The translations under genes were made by a program, and so were the position numbers. The notes below the pieces were generated by a model. The model did no database searches. It worked only from the letters and a program-made list of their open reading frames with translations, and had not been told where the DNA came from. From Promethearchaeota archaeon (lineage in GTDB: Archaea > Asgardarchaeota > Lokiarchaeia > Sigyniarchaeales > SOKP01), in assembly GCA_016839555.1 (NCBI GenBank), contig JAEOUA010000011.1, forward strand, positions 1 to 64,000: a stretch of DNA of 64,000 bases, read 5' to 3'. Every line of letters begins with the position of its first letter. Position 1 is the stretch's first letter. Below are positions 45,409-55,852 of the stretch, piece after piece.

Positions 45409-48354
45409 TTATGATTCTAAATACTCTTCTCTCCATTCACGGAATTGTTTTGTGATTTTTCCGCGCCAAACAGCATTTTTTCTCGTTTCTTTTTCATATA
45501 ACTCTTGTAATTCTTCTTCAGTAGCAACTTTTTTTGTTGGTTTAGAACTTTCTTCTACTTTTGTTTTTTCCTTTTTCTTTGGAGGGAGTTCCACTTCTTT
45601 TTCTTTTATCTTTGATGATTCTTTATGTTTCTTTTTTAGTTCTTGTATTTCTTCGATGTTAAGGGTTTTAGCTTGGAGCAGTAAGACATCTAAATTAACA
45701 GCATCACCATGGTCCGTCATCTGTGGATTAACACTATCGTCGCCAAATTTAAATTGAATAATATTTTTATCGGAATTCCTAACTGTGTTGTCGTTCTCAA
45801 CCACCATATCTTGTAAAGCATTTACCAGTCGACGTTGCATATATCCTGAAGTACTTGTTCTTACCGCAGTATCAACAAGCCCTTCTCGACCACCCATGGA
45901 ATGAAAGAAAAATCCAGAGGGATCTAATCCATTTCGATATGATTGTTGGACGAATCCCCTTGCTTTTGGAGTAAGATCATTTTCTTTGAAATGGGGTAAG
46001 GTTCTAGAAGAGTACCCTCTATTGATTCTCTCACCTCTAATAGCTTGTTGTCCGACGACTGCCGACATCTGTCCTAAATTAAGAATATTACCTCTTGCTC
46101 CAGACTTTGTCATTATAACAGAATGAGCTTCATCTCCAATATATTCAGCGGCAACTTCTTCTGCCTTCTTACGTGCTTCTGCTAATATTTGCCGAATCCG
46201 TAATTCCAATGTTTCTTTTAAGGACCGGCCAGGAGCACGTTTTAATACAGTAGTATCATTTTCTCTGAACGCTTTAATCAATTTTTCGGATTCTTCTTCT
46301 GACTCTTCTAAAATCTCATGAATCTTCTTTAGAGCATCTCCTTTTACGTATACTTCATCCAATCCCATAGTCATACCATTTTGTCTAATAATATATAGTA
46401 GCATCCTAGTTGCATTATCCAAGAATTTTCTTCCCCTAGTATTACCATGATCTTTAATTATTCTCTGAAGAATACTATTTGGTTGCATTGCCCCAAATGA
46501 TTTTTCATCAAGTGTACCAGTCAGTAATTTGCCATTTTTAATAGATACGTAAGCATCATAGGGACAATCTTCCTCTTCACATTTTTCTCCTTTTTTGCTG
46601 AAACATTTTTTACAGAATTTCGATCGTAATTCTAAGTTTAAATCTCTAGGAAATAACATACTGAATATTTGTTTTCCAGAATACATAGGTTCTGGTTCTT
46701 TTACAGCTGGTTCGAGATCTTCCAATTCAAAATCAGGATTTTCTTCAAAAACCCCTCCTAAAAAGAGCAGTTTAAGGGTGTCTTTCTTATTAAAAAGGGA
46801 GTCTTTGCTTGTAAATTGGAACACGCTTGAAATAAAATCTTGTATTCCACCGAGAATAGGTCCACCAAATCGGGGTGAAAGGATATGTTCTTGTACCTTT
46901 AATAATAATTCTGCCTCTGTTCTGGCTTCTTCACTCTGGGGCACATGAAGATTCATCTCATCTCCATCGAAGTCAGCATTATAGGGAGGACAAACAGTAA
47001 GATTTAGTCGAAAAGTTTTTCCTTCTAAGATTCGTACTTCATGAGCCATAATTGACATTCTATGAAGAGAAGGTTGTCGATTGAATAATACTAAATCCCC
47101 ATCATTTAAATGCCTTTCAACAGTAAAGCCAGGAGCAAGCATATCCGCAATAATCCCACGGTTTTTCACATATCGAAGGTCAATTCTTCTTCTGTCATTA
47201 CGAATAATATAATTAGCTCCAGGATGTTTATTAGGACCATTTAAAACTAACTGCTTCATCTCTTCAATGTTCCAATCATTTACATTGGTAGGGATCGTTA
47301 ATATTTTTGCGATCTCTTTAGGAACTCCAACTTCATTAATGCTGATATAAGGATTAGGAGAAATAACACTTCTGGCAGAAAAATCTACACGTTTTCCGCT
47401 GAGATTACTTCTAAATCGACCTTCTTTTCCCTTTAATCTTTGGGTTAAGGTTCGTAATGCTCTCCCGGAACGATGTCTCGCCGGAGGGATTCCGGAGACT
47501 TGATTATCAAAATAAGTAGTAATATGATATTGTAATAATTCCCATAAATCCTCAACGATTAAATGAGGGGCTCCTGCATCAATATTTTCTCGTAATCTTT
47601 GATTTATTCTAATTACATCCACCAGTTTATGGGTTAAATCATCTTCCGAACGAATACCACTATCAAGTGTTATGGATGGTCGAGAACATACTGGCGGAAT
47701 TGGAAGCACAGTAAAAATTACCCATTCTAATCGAGCATTTTTAGGAGAAATTCCCAATATTCGAAGATCAGTATCGGTCATTTTCTTTAATCGCTTTCGA
47801 ATCTCGATGGGTGTTAATCTTTGTGAACCTCTAGCCTCTGTTTCCTCATAAAATGTAGTAGGTTTTTCTAGGATTATTTTTTTCTTGGTCGCACCACAAA
47901 ACGGACAAATTTTGTTTTTTCGCGCCATTTTAAATACGATCTTCGTAATATCTTCATCTCCTTCATAAAAGATTTTACGGTGCTTTATTTGTTCATTTCG
48001 AAGGCGCTCTCTCGCATCTTCAGAAAGCATTAATCGAGAACATTCTGGGCAAATACTACGCAATACTTTTAATATTTTTTTAGCATATCCCACATGAATG
48101 ACGGGTCTTGCCAATTCGATATGGCCAAAGTGCCCCATACAATTATTTACTAAGTTACCACAAGTCTGACAGCGCTGTCCAGGCTCTATGGTACCTAAGC
48201 GCTGATCCATTAATCCTGAAGGGATCGGAAGCCCATCTTCGTCATAAGTGTCTGCAGTAATTATACGAGCTGCGGACATTTTTCGGATTTCGTCAGGGCT
48301 TAGAAGACCAAACTTGATCTTCTCTATCATTTTATTTCTACTAAACGAATACAT
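45409..48354 (-). CDS. rpoA1: DNA-directed RNA polymerase subunit A'
   Basis: A' contains the zinc sites [20 protein letters not shown] near residue 60 and CPECSRLM, and the catalytic [16 protein letters not shown] near residue 463. At 981 residues it is longer than the usual roughly 880. The added length includes a lysine- and glutamate-rich segment near residues 900-945 ([20 protein letters not shown]) just before the A'/A'' split. An ATG eight codons further in ([15 protein letters not shown]) is an alternative start. It heads the minus-strand cluster; rpoB is not in this window. Confidence 0.95.
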   Translation of the reverse strand: MYSFSRNKMIEKIKFGLLSPDEIRKMSAARIITADTYDEDGLPIPSGLMDQRLGTIEPGQRCQTCGNLVNNCMGHFGHIELARPVIHVGYAKKILKVLRSICPECSRLMLSEDARERLRNEQIKHRKIFYEGDEDITKIVFKMARKNKICPFCGATKKKIILEKPTTFYEETEARGSQRLTPIEIRKRLKKMTDTDLRILGISPKNARLEWVIFTVLPIPPVCSRPSITLDSGIRSEDDLTHKLVDVIRINQRLRENIDAGAPHLIVEDLWELLQYHITTYFDNQVSGIPPARHRSGRALRTLTQRLKGKEGRFRSNLSGKRVDFSARSVISPNPYISINEVGVPKEIAKILTIPTNVNDWNIEEMKQLVLNGPNKHPGANYIIRNDRRRIDLRYVKNRGIIADMLAPGFTVERHLNDGDLVLFNRQPSLHRMSIMAHEVRILEGKTFRLNLTVCPPYNADFDGDEMNLHVPQSEEARTEAELLLKVQEHILSPRFGGPILGGIQDFISSVFQFTSKDSLFNKKDTLKLLFLGGVFEENPDFELEDLEPAVKEPEPMYSGKQIFSMLFPRDLNLELRSKFCKKCFSKKGEKCEEEDCPYDAYVSIKNGKLLTGTLDEKSFGAMQPNSILQRIIKDHGNTRGRKFLDNATRMLLYIIRQNGMTMGLDEVYVKGDALKKIHEILEESEEESEKLIKAFRENDTTVLKRAPGRSLKETLELRIRQILAEARKKAEEVAAEYIGDEAHSVIMTKSGARGNILNLGQMSAVVGQQAIRGERINRGYSSRTLPHFKENDLTPKARGFVQQSYRNGLDPSGFFFHSMGGREGLVDTAVRTSTSGYMQRRLVNALQDMVVENDNTVRNSDKNIIQFKFGDDSVNPQMTDHGDAVNLDVLLLQAKTLNIEEIQELKKKHKESSKIKEKEVELPPKKKEKTKVEESSKPTKKVATEEELQELYEKETRKNAVWRGKITKQFREWREEYLES

Positions 48355-48590
48355 AAGAATCAGTTAAATTTTTAATTGTGAAATTATAAAAATCAGTCAA
48401 ATAATTCTTTCTCCACTTTAAAAAAAGTAATAAAGGAAAAAATAAAAATTTTATGGATATTTATTTAATATTTTTTAAAATTTTAAGACTAAAACAAATA
48501 ATTTATTTTTTAGATATATTTTTGATATTTATAACAAGAGTACATTATATATTTTTTTATTAGAATAAATTTTATTGATATTATTAAAAT

Positions 48591-49217
48591 ATGGGAAAAG
48601 AAACTTATTTAAAAGTTATAAGAAGCAAATTATTTGTTTTTATAATCCAAATTTCTATACTTGGATTAATAATTTTTAGTTTTGACTATACATTTCCAAT
48701 CGAATCTCCATATCTTAATGTTATTACTCGCCAAAGAAGAACTATTATTCAGTTACTCGGTAATCTTATATTATATGACGATTTAGACGGATTGGTATTA
48801 ATCTACGGAAGTTGGATATTAGTCTCGTTCATTCCGGTTCTTATTTATAGAGAACCAAGATTGGCGTTTAGTGCCAATATTAAGCTGATATTTTTCCCTA
48901 ATTTCTTTTTTTATGTATTTGTATACAAGTATTTAGCTACTTATTTTGAGCAATACTTCTGGAACTTATTTTTACGCACCCTCTCCTTATTTGCTATCTT
49001 AGCCATCGTATCCTTAGTAATTCCTTATTTTTATGATAGATATCGAAAGAAAAAGGAATCCATTCAGACTCTTGATTTAAGAAAGATTGCGCAAAAAAAT
49101 AAGTATAAATGCCCATATTGTGGTACAGAATTTAATTCTAAGCCACTCTATTGCTATAATTGTTCTAGAAAACTTCCTATTGAATCTATAAATGAGGATA
49201 AAAAAATAAAAATTTGA
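48591..49217 (+). CDS. Membrane protein with C-terminal zinc ribbon
   Basis: Four hydrophobic segments (about residues 12-32, 70-87, 94-117 and 124-146) are followed by a basic stretch and YKCPYCGTEFNSKPLYCYNC near residue 172, a four-cysteine zinc ribbon facing the cytosol by the positive-inside rule. The gene is divergent from rpoA1 and followed closely by a ZIP transporter. No known family is recognised; such architecture could sense metal or bind a partner. Confidence 0.7.
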   Translation: MGKETYLKVIRSKLFVFIIQISILGLIIFSFDYTFPIESPYLNVITRQRRTIIQLLGNLILYDDLDGLVLIYGSWILVSFIPVLIYREPRLAFSANIKLIFFPNFFFYVFVYKYLATYFEQYFWNLFLRTLSLFAILAIVSLVIPYFYDRYRKKKESIQTLDLRKIAQKNKYKCPYCGTEFNSKPLYCYNCSRKLPIESINEDKKIKI

Positions 49218-49254
49218 TTAACTATTTATAAACATTTTTAAAAGAGAATAAAAA

Positions 49255-50004
49255 ATGGAATCATTTCTTTTTGCATTACTATTAACCTCTATTGCGGGAA
49301 TCTCTACAACTATTGGAAGTCTGATAGCCATTATTATCAAAAAACCTAATGAAAAATATGTTTCAATTATAATGGGATTTTCCGCAGGGGTTATGATACT
49401 TATTTCTTTTGTGGAATTATTGCAAAAAGGTATAGAAGCCTCATCATTTTTAATGGGACATATATATTTTTTTATTGGGATGTTTATAATGTATATAATT
49501 GATGTTTCAATTTCACATCAATATGAATTTGAGGAATATCAAAGTCTTAAGAATGGAAAATTACAAAAAGTGTCATTATTAGTCACTATTGGTATTTTTA
49601 TTCATAATTTCCCAGAGGGAATGGCTACTTTCATAGCTTCTCTGCAGAATGTAAATCTAGGCATTATTCTATGTTTCGCTATTGCCATTCATAATATACC
49701 TGAAGGAATCGCTGTGGCAATCCCAATATATTTATTAACTGAAGATAAGAAAAAAGCTTTTTTCTGGTCGTTTTTTTCAGGAGTAAGTGAGCCAATAGGT
49801 GCAATACTGAGCGGCTTAATTCTTTTTCCATTTATCAATGATTACATTTTAGGTGTAATGCTTGCCGTTATTGGAGGTTTTATGGTTTATATTTCATTAG
49901 ATGAATTATTGCCAGCATCTCGAGAAAGTGGTCATGAACATTTATCAATATTAGGTATTATCATGGGGATGATCGTAATGGCTTTAAGTTTAAGTTTATT
50001 GTAG
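49255..50004 (+). CDS. ZIP-family metal transporter (ZupT-like)
   Basis: The product has eight predicted membrane helices and the two metal-binding helices FIHNFPEGMATFIASL and IAIHNIPEGIAVAIPI characteristic of ZIP/ZupT proteins. It imports zinc or other divalent metals. A histidine-containing loop near residue 85 (SHQYEFEEYQ) is acidic. It follows the zinc-ribbon membrane gene by 37 bases, so the two may form one transcript. Confidence 0.9.
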   Translation: MESFLFALLLTSIAGISTTIGSLIAIIIKKPNEKYVSIIMGFSAGVMILISFVELLQKGIEASSFLMGHIYFFIGMFIMYIIDVSISHQYEFEEYQSLKNGKLQKVSLLVTIGIFIHNFPEGMATFIASLQNVNLGIILCFAIAIHNIPEGIAVAIPIYLLTEDKKKAFFWSFFSGVSEPIGAILSGLILFPFINDYILGVMLAVIGGFMVYISLDELLPASRESGHEHLSILGIIMGMIVMALSLSLL

Positions 50005-50102
50005 TAATTTATATTTAATTTTAGACTATTCTATAGCTAAAAATATTCTGAAAAATTTAATAAAATCCAAAGAGAAGTGAAGGAACTTTATAATCCTTAT
50101 AA

Positions 50103-51290
50103 TCAATTAAGTTTCCTAATTTCAGAGAAAAATTCTTTTGAGGGAACGGAATTAAATAAAAACATATTCACAACTATTTCTCTATATTCATCATTTTGAT
50201 TTGCTAATTTAAACATATTAGATAGGTTTCTTCCACTATTCTCGTAGAAAAATTCCACCATAGAACGCTTTAATTTAAAATTTTTAATTATTTTTCGCAC
50301 GTTCGAGTTCAATTTATATTGTTTTAATACCTCTTTAGAAATTTTATCTTCTTCTAAAGCATAAATTGCAGCTTCAGCGGCTGCTTGTCCAGAAACCACA
50401 CCAGGATGGATCCCTTCACCACTTATAGGAGATGTAAATCCGGCGGTATCTCCAATTAACATTATATTATCATTATATAAACTCTTTTTCTTTACTCCTA
50501 ATACGGGTAAAGGATAAGAAGCAGACCAAATCGCTTTGTAATCCCTTGTTGGTAGGAGCTCTTTAATATACGGATCTTTAAAAAATTCATTATAAATAGT
50601 ATTTAAGTTATAATTGAGATTATCTTCTTCAAAAGTTCCACATCCTATATTGAATCTGTTATTACCTAACGGAAATATCCACCCATAACCCTTATATGGT
50701 CGAAAAAAAACATGAATGCATTTATGTTCAAGGGATAAATCACCTTCAATAATTGCACATTTTGCTATTCCTAATTCCTCTATTTTCCATTTTTTTCTTA
50801 ATCCGGATTTTGTTGCGAGTTTCGAACTCATCCCATCTGCAATAATGAGAATTTTTCCAAAATATTCTTTTGTTCCTGAAGAAGTTTTTGTTTTAATTCC
50901 GATTGATTGTCGGTTTTTCCAAATAAACTCATAGGAAAGATTATTATCAAACAAATAAGTTCCCGCATCAATTGCTACGTTTCGAACAATATTATCAAAT
51001 TCTAACCGATCCATATTAATGGAATATTCTCGGGAGCCTTTCCAGGTATATTTTAATTTATTATAATCTCCAGAATACATTAAAATACTATCAATTTTAT
51101 GTGGATTTGCTTTTTTTAGCTGGGGAAAATATTTTAAGATTCTGGCACTTACCCCACCTCCACAAGGTTTACGCCAATTTGTATCTCGCTCAATTAATGC
51201 TACTTTAAATCCTTTATTGGCTAATAACTCAGCACATTTCGATCCTGCTGGCCCAGCACCAGAAATGACAATGTCGAACATATTATTCAT
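50103..51290 (-). CDS. Geranylgeranyl-reductase-family FAD protein
   Basis: The N-terminal FAD-binding motif SGAGPAGSKCAELLANKGF and the acidic end of strand 2 (ALIERD) are followed by KPCGGGVSARIL. GDTAGFTSPISGEGIHPGVV near residue 278 is the second FAD motif. The family reduces geranylgeranyl double bonds in archaeal lipids, chlorophyll side chains or menaquinone. Saturation of archaeal membrane lipids is the likely role, but other paralogues exist. The length of 395 is normal. Confidence 0.87.
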   Translation of the reverse strand: MNNMFDIVISGAGPAGSKCAELLANKGFKVALIERDTNWRKPCGGGVSARILKYFPQLKKANPHKIDSILMYSGDYNKLKYTWKGSREYSINMDRLEFDNIVRNVAIDAGTYLFDNNLSYEFIWKNRQSIGIKTKTSSGTKEYFGKILIIADGMSSKLATKSGLRKKWKIEELGIAKCAIIEGDLSLEHKCIHVFFRPYKGYGWIFPLGNNRFNIGCGTFEEDNLNYNLNTIYNEFFKDPYIKELLPTRDYKAIWSASYPLPVLGVKKKSLYNDNIMLIGDTAGFTSPISGEGIHPGVVSGQAAAEAAIYALEEDKISKEVLKQYKLNSNVRKIIKNFKLKRSMVEFFYENSGRNLSNMFKLANQNDEYREIVVNMFLFNSVPSKEFFSEIRKLN

Positions 51291-51664
51291 AATGATATTT
51301 GGTTATCCTTCAATTAATAATATTAGTTTTTTAAAAAAATTTTAAGAATATTAAATTTATTTATGATATTTTGGTATGTTTTTATTACATACTAAGAAAA
51401 TAACACAAAATTTGAAAGATATAATGAATAAATAAAAAAGAACTGAAAATTATAATAAAAACGGTAGGATCTTATCATATTGATCTAAAAGCTTTAAGTA
51501 CGTTCTTTTATTCATCCATTTGAAAATAAATGATCTTTCTTTAAATTAATATAATAAAAGTTAAGAGTATGGTGCGTTAAAAATATAGAAAGAAAAAAAA
51601 GGGAAAAATTATTAAAATTTTTAGCTATAAAATAATTAATTTTAAAGCTATTTTGTTTTTGGTT
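51291..51664. other. Intergenic, no gene seen
   Basis: AT-rich DNA between the flavoprotein start and the histone 3' end. Only short random frames are present. Confidence 0.5.
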
Positions 51665-51877
51665 TTATATCCTGATTAAATCAATAGCAATCTTCATATC
51701 GTTAGCGGTAACCTTTTTTCTTCCAGAATGTTTAGCAATATCTAACGCACAGTCAGTTAGATTTTTAGCATAGGTTTCTAAGAAATCCATTAGTTTATCA
51801 ACCGCATCTCTCGCTACGATTTCAGCTCCCGCATCTTTCATAAGGGCCCTTAATGGGGACCAAGCAAATGCTGCCAT
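51665..51877 (-). CDS. Archaeal histone
   Basis: The product (about 70 residues from the ATG at 51877) contains the histone fold: AWSPLRALMKDAGAEIVARD, then AVDKLMDFLETYAKNLTDCA and SGRKKVTANDMKIAIDLI. It is an HMf-like histone without long tails. The ATG at 51877 is preferred to an upstream TTG at 51886, because GGAGG ends just inside that TTG and fits the ATG. It wraps DNA as dimers or polymers. A TATA box lies upstream. Confidence 0.94.
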   Translation of the reverse strand: MAAFAWSPLRALMKDAGAEIVARDAVDKLMDFLETYAKNLTDCALDIAKHSGRKKVTANDMKIAIDLIRI

Positions 51878-52400
51878 AATTTTCAATCCTCCACTATTTT
51901 TTTAAATTATTTTAATTTTATTTTCTATTAAATTATTATATCTTAATATAATATTGGACTTTCTTATATATAAATGTATTGGTTTATCTGAGCAATTACA
52001 TGACTACAATCAATTCGACAAAAAGGATCTTTATTGATAGAAAAAAAATTTTTTAGGAGTGGGATTCACCAAATGATCTGATTAAAATATGATATAGAGT
52101 AACAAGGTTTTTGATCTAGTGATAGTTACTTTCTAGTAATCTGAGGAATCTGGTAAACAGATTTCATTGAAAGATTGGAGGAAGAAAAAATAACCATATA
52201 ACAGTAATAATCAGATAAATCAGTTTTTTATATCCACGTTTTTAATATAGATTGCATCTTGGAATAAAAAATATAAGAAAAATTATATTGTTATAGAGTT
52301 AATAAATAGATGAATCTAAAGAATTATTGAAAGAGTATAAGAATTTTAATAATATAATCTTCTCAATAATAACTAAAAATAAGAAATTAATAATTTAAAC
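51878..52400. other. Long intergenic region between histone and lyxose-isomerase genes
   Basis: More than 500 bases without a supported gene. It holds the promoters of both divergent genes. No tRNA, C/D-box pair or repeat could be confirmed by eye, though a structured RNA in the 52030-52200 part (richer in G) is not excluded. Confidence 0.4.
51963..51976 (-). promoter_or_regulatory. TATA box of the histone gene
   Basis: On the minus strand CATTTATATATAAG spans 51976-51963. Transcription should start near 51940, giving a leader of about 60 bases with the GGAGG ribosome-binding site. Confidence 0.6.
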
Positions 52401-52411
52401 CTTATATAAAG
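52401..52411 (+). promoter_or_regulatory. TATA box of the pentose module
   Basis: CTTATATAAAG lies 27 bases before the ATG at 52439, which predicts a very short leader and favours that ATG over a TTG at 52427. Confidence 0.6.
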
Positions 52412-52438
52412 TATATATTAAATTATTTGAAGATTTTT

Positions 52439-53125
52439 ATGAAAAGATCGAAAATTAATGAATTAATGAAAGATACGGTCGAGTTTTTAAGTGAAAATCA
52501 GATTTATTTACCTAAGTTTGCATATTGGACTTTAAAAGAATGGAAATCAAAAGGGAATGAAATTAGAGAAATTATAGATAATCAATTAGGATGGGATATA
52601 AGTGATTATGGGAAAGGAGACTTTTCAAAAATAGGGATAATCCATTTTACTCTAAGAAATGGCAATATTAATAATCCTCAAGCCAGACCGTATTGCGAAA
52701 AGGTCATGGTTATGAGTGAGGGACAAAAGATCCCAATGCATCATCATAGAACGAAAATTGAAGATATAATAAATCGTGGTGGTGGACTTCTTTCAATTCA
52801 ATTATATAATTCGACAGAGGATAATAATTTAGCGAACACTCCAATAACTGTTTTTACTGACGGGATTGAAAGAACTCTTGAACCAGGTGGAATTATTACT
52901 TTAGAACCAGGAGATTCAGTAACATTAAAACCCGAACATTATCATACTTTCTGGGCAGAGAAAGGTCATGGGAAAGTTATTATTGGCGAAGTTTCTACTG
53001 TAAATGATGATTATACAGATAATGTTTTTTTGGAGGACATAAACCGATTTATGGAAATAGATGAAGCTGAAGAGCCTTTATATTTATTATTTGATGATTA
53101 TGAAAAATATTTAAATGTGGTTTAA
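52439..53125 (+). CDS. D-lyxose isomerase (cupin)
   Basis: The cupin core shows VMVMSEGQKIPMHHHRTKIE, with metal-binding histidines and glutamate, and HYHTFWAEKGHG for the last ligand. The N-terminal helical part (NELMKDTVEFLSENQIYLP, then FAYWTL) matches D-lyxose ketol-isomerases, which interconvert lyxose and xylulose using manganese. It is followed 12 bases later by a GH127-type glycosidase, suggesting use of plant or microbial pentose sugars. Confidence 0.85.
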   Translation: MKRSKINELMKDTVEFLSENQIYLPKFAYWTLKEWKSKGNEIREIIDNQLGWDISDYGKGDFSKIGIIHFTLRNGNINNPQARPYCEKVMVMSEGQKIPMHHHRTKIEDIINRGGGLLSIQLYNSTEDNNLANTPITVFTDGIERTLEPGGIITLEPGDSVTLKPEHYHTFWAEKGHGKVIIGEVSTVNDDYTDNVFLEDINRFMEIDEAEEPLYLLFDDYEKYLNVV

Positions 53126-53137
53126 AGGTTAAAATTT

Positions 53138-55117
53138 ATGATTCAATCAGAAAATCATTATCCATTTAATAAACTCACACCAATTTCAATTTTTAATATC
53201 AAACTAACTGATTCTTTTTGGACAACACGGCAAGAAATAAATAAAATTGTATCGCTTCCGATGATATTAAAAAAATTAGAAAAGGATAATCATATAAATA
53301 ATTTCCGTGTTGCTGCGGGGATAAAAGAAGGAATTCATTTAGGAGACTTTTATTTTGATTCAGATTTATATAAATGGTTAGAAGGGGCATTTTATTTTTC
53401 GAGGTTTCAATTACCCACAAATCTACAAGAAAAAATCAAAGAGATAGTTAATTTAATAGAAAATGCTCAACTTAATGATGGTTATTTAAATACATATTAT
53501 TCCACTAAATTTTTATCGAAAAGATTTACAAATTTATTAATTTTTCATGAATTATATTGCGCAGGTCATCTTTTTGAAGCGGCAGTAGCACAATATGAAA
53601 TGAAGAAGGATTCAAAATTATTACAAGTTGCTATACGATTTGCTGATCTTTTAGTAAAAAAAATTCTTCTAACTGAGACGAAAGACACTTCTGGTCATCC
53701 TGAAATTGAAATGGCGCTTATCAAATTGTATAGATATACAAAAAATGAAAAATATCTAAAACTATGTAAACATCTTATTGATATGAGGGGAAATATCCCC
53801 CATTTTAAGACATATGTTATGAGGAGATTAATTGACGCTCTAAAAACCTTTAATCAAGCAAAAAGAATTAAAAACAACTTCATCAATCAATCTGAGTTAG
53901 ATGAACTTCCAAATGAAGAAACTGCTGAATTTTTAGAGGGTTTTGCAATAAAAGACTGGATGACTTTCCTTCAAGCTAATTTAAATGGAAAGATGTATCA
54001 ATTAAATAAACCCGTCCGGGATGTTTATGAACCGGTGGGACATACTGTTAGAGCATTGTATCTTTATTCTGGTATTGCTGATCTATATTCTCAAATTGGA
54101 GAGAGAGCCTTACTTCATTCACTTGAATTAATTTGGCTAAAAATGGTAAAGGCAAGGATGTACATTACAGGAGGAGTGGGATCAATCAGTCCAACAGAAG
54201 GATTTGATAAAGATTTTAAATTAGAAGCAGAAGATTCATATTCTGAGACATGTGCCGCAATTGCTAATATTATGTGGAATTGGAGAATGTTTCTAATTAC
54301 TGCCAATGGCAAATATACGGATTTAATTGAGAGGCTTATATATAATGCCATGCTTGTGGGTCAATCTTTTGATGGAAAAAAATATTTTTATTCAAATCCT
54401 CTTATTTCTCAAGGAACTGATGAGCGAAAAGAATGGTTTAAATGTCCATGCTGCCCCACTAATTTTATTAGAATGATCCCTACTCTAGAACAATATATCT
54501 ATGCAAAGTCAGAAGAGGAGATTTGGATAAATCAATATATTGGATCTGAAGCAAAAATACATTTAAAGAATGGTGCAGAAGTTATTTTGAATCAAAAAAG
54601 TCGCTTTCCTTGGGAAGGTGAGGTTAATCTTCAAATATCTTTAAATAATAATTCCATATTTTCAATATACCTTAGAATGCCTAACTGGTGCGAAATTAAT
54701 GAAACAGAGATTTATATAAATGACAATAAATATAAGCAGAATCAACCAACTAAAAATTATTTAAAAATCCAAAAACAATGGGTAAATGGAGATCAAATTA
54801 AGCTCATATTCAAAATGAAACCTAAATTAATACAAAGAAATCCTAATATAACAAAAACGAAGGAAGAGTTAGCTATTTCCTATGGACCCTTAATTTACTG
54901 CTTGGAACAAAAAGATAATAAGAAAATAGATATTATGAAAGCTCAAATAGCAAAAAAATCCGAATTAAAAGTAGAAAAAAGTTCTAAATTTATTAATGAT
55001 ATGGCAGCTATAAAAGGAAAATTGAATACTGGAGAAACCTTTACGGCGATCCCCTATTTTGCATGGGGGAATCGGGGTCCAAATAAAATGAGAGTATGGC
55101 TGGAAATTGAGGAATAA
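53138..55117 (+). CDS. GH127-type glycoside hydrolase (beta-L-arabinofuranosidase-like)
   Basis: The all-alpha (alpha/alpha)6 catalytic part starts with NIKLTDSFWTTRQ. EDSYSETCAAIAN near residue 366 and FKCPCCPTNFIRM near residue 438 supply the glutamate and three cysteines that hold zinc and act as nucleophile in HypBA1-type enzymes. A C-terminal beta-sandwich includes FSIYLRMPNWC. There is no signal peptide, so imported oligosaccharides would be cut inside the cell. The length of 659 is normal for the family. Substrate is inferred only from family. Confidence 0.9.
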   Translation: MIQSENHYPFNKLTPISIFNIKLTDSFWTTRQEINKIVSLPMILKKLEKDNHINNFRVAAGIKEGIHLGDFYFDSDLYKWLEGAFYFSRFQLPTNLQEKIKEIVNLIENAQLNDGYLNTYYSTKFLSKRFTNLLIFHELYCAGHLFEAAVAQYEMKKDSKLLQVAIRFADLLVKKILLTETKDTSGHPEIEMALIKLYRYTKNEKYLKLCKHLIDMRGNIPHFKTYVMRRLIDALKTFNQAKRIKNNFINQSELDELPNEETAEFLEGFAIKDWMTFLQANLNGKMYQLNKPVRDVYEPVGHTVRALYLYSGIADLYSQIGERALLHSLELIWLKMVKARMYITGGVGSISPTEGFDKDFKLEAEDSYSETCAAIANIMWNWRMFLITANGKYTDLIERLIYNAMLVGQSFDGKKYFYSNPLISQGTDERKEWFKCPCCPTNFIRMIPTLEQYIYAKSEEEIWINQYIGSEAKIHLKNGAEVILNQKSRFPWEGEVNLQISLNNNSIFSIYLRMPNWCEINETEIYINDNKYKQNQPTKNYLKIQKQWVNGDQIKLIFKMKPKLIQRNPNITKTKEELAISYGPLIYCLEQKDNKKIDIMKAQIAKKSELKVEKSSKFINDMAAIKGKLNTGETFTAIPYFAWGNRGPNKMRVWLEIEE

Positions 55118-55144
55118 AATTTCTCTAAATACCTCAAGATAAAT

Positions 55145-55681
55145 TTATTTATTCTTTTCATTAAAAGGTTTAAATTTCTCGAGTAACAGGCCTGTAATGA
55201 GTTTAAATGCTTCCTCCACATTCTCTCCTGTTTTTGATGAAAGCTCAATATAACCTGCTAAATTATATTTTGAGGCTGCTTTTTTACCTTCTTCTCGAGA
55301 TACATTTCGTTCTTCATCTAAATCGAGTTTGGAACCAATTAACACGATGGGAATATCTCCTTCACTTTTTCGTATAATACTTATCCACTCAGGTAAATGT
55401 TCTAATGTAATTGGTTTTGTGATATCATATAAAAAAAACGCAGAGTTGGCCCCTTTGCAATATTTTGGCAAAAGAAATCTGAAGCGCTTTTCACCTGCAA
55501 AATCCCAAATTTGGAGCCGGACTCTTTTGTCTTCATAGAGAAGAGTTTTATTATAAAAGTCAACACCTATTGTTAACCTTAAATCCTCTAAAAATGAGCC
55601 AGAAATATACTTTATAGTAAGAGATGTTTTTCCTGTAGTACTATCTCCTAAAATTAAATGTTTGAAACGATAATCTTCCAT
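55145..55681 (-). CDS. Ras/Rab-like small GTPase
   Basis: G1 GDSTTGKTSL, G2 threonine in LTIGVDF, G3 WDFAGEKRF, G4 IGSKLDLDE and G5 SSKTGENV are in order and correctly spaced, so the protein is a Ras-superfamily GTPase close to Rab/Arf-like Asgard members. G4 has SKLD where NKxD is usual. The ATG at 55681 (MEDYRFKHLILGD) is preferred; a TTG at 55735 would add a non-conserved basic extension. There is no CaaX prenylation box (ending NEKNK). It points the same way as the CPBP membrane-protease gene upstream of it. Confidence 0.93.
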   Translation of the reverse strand: MEDYRFKHLILGDSTTGKTSLTIKYISGSFLEDLRLTIGVDFYNKTLLYEDKRVRLQIWDFAGEKRFRFLLPKYCKGANSAFFLYDITKPITLEHLPEWISIIRKSEGDIPIVLIGSKLDLDEERNVSREEGKKAASKYNLAGYIELSSKTGENVEEAFKLITGLLLEKFKPFNEKNK

Positions 55682-55852
55682 ACTTTTCTTATTATTTTTG
55701 TTTTTACAAGTATATTCTTTTAAATTTTTTAACAACTAAAAAAATATTAGAGATTTTTTTACCAACCATTCAATATAATATAATAGAAATATATATTAAT
55801 TTATTATTGACATAAATTTAAAATTCATTATTTTATTTTTAAAAAATTTTTT

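Noticed and set aside
45452..46948. Plus-strand frames of 101 and 117 codons
   Set aside because: Antisense to rpoA1; serine- and phenylalanine-rich as expected for reverse-complement shadows.
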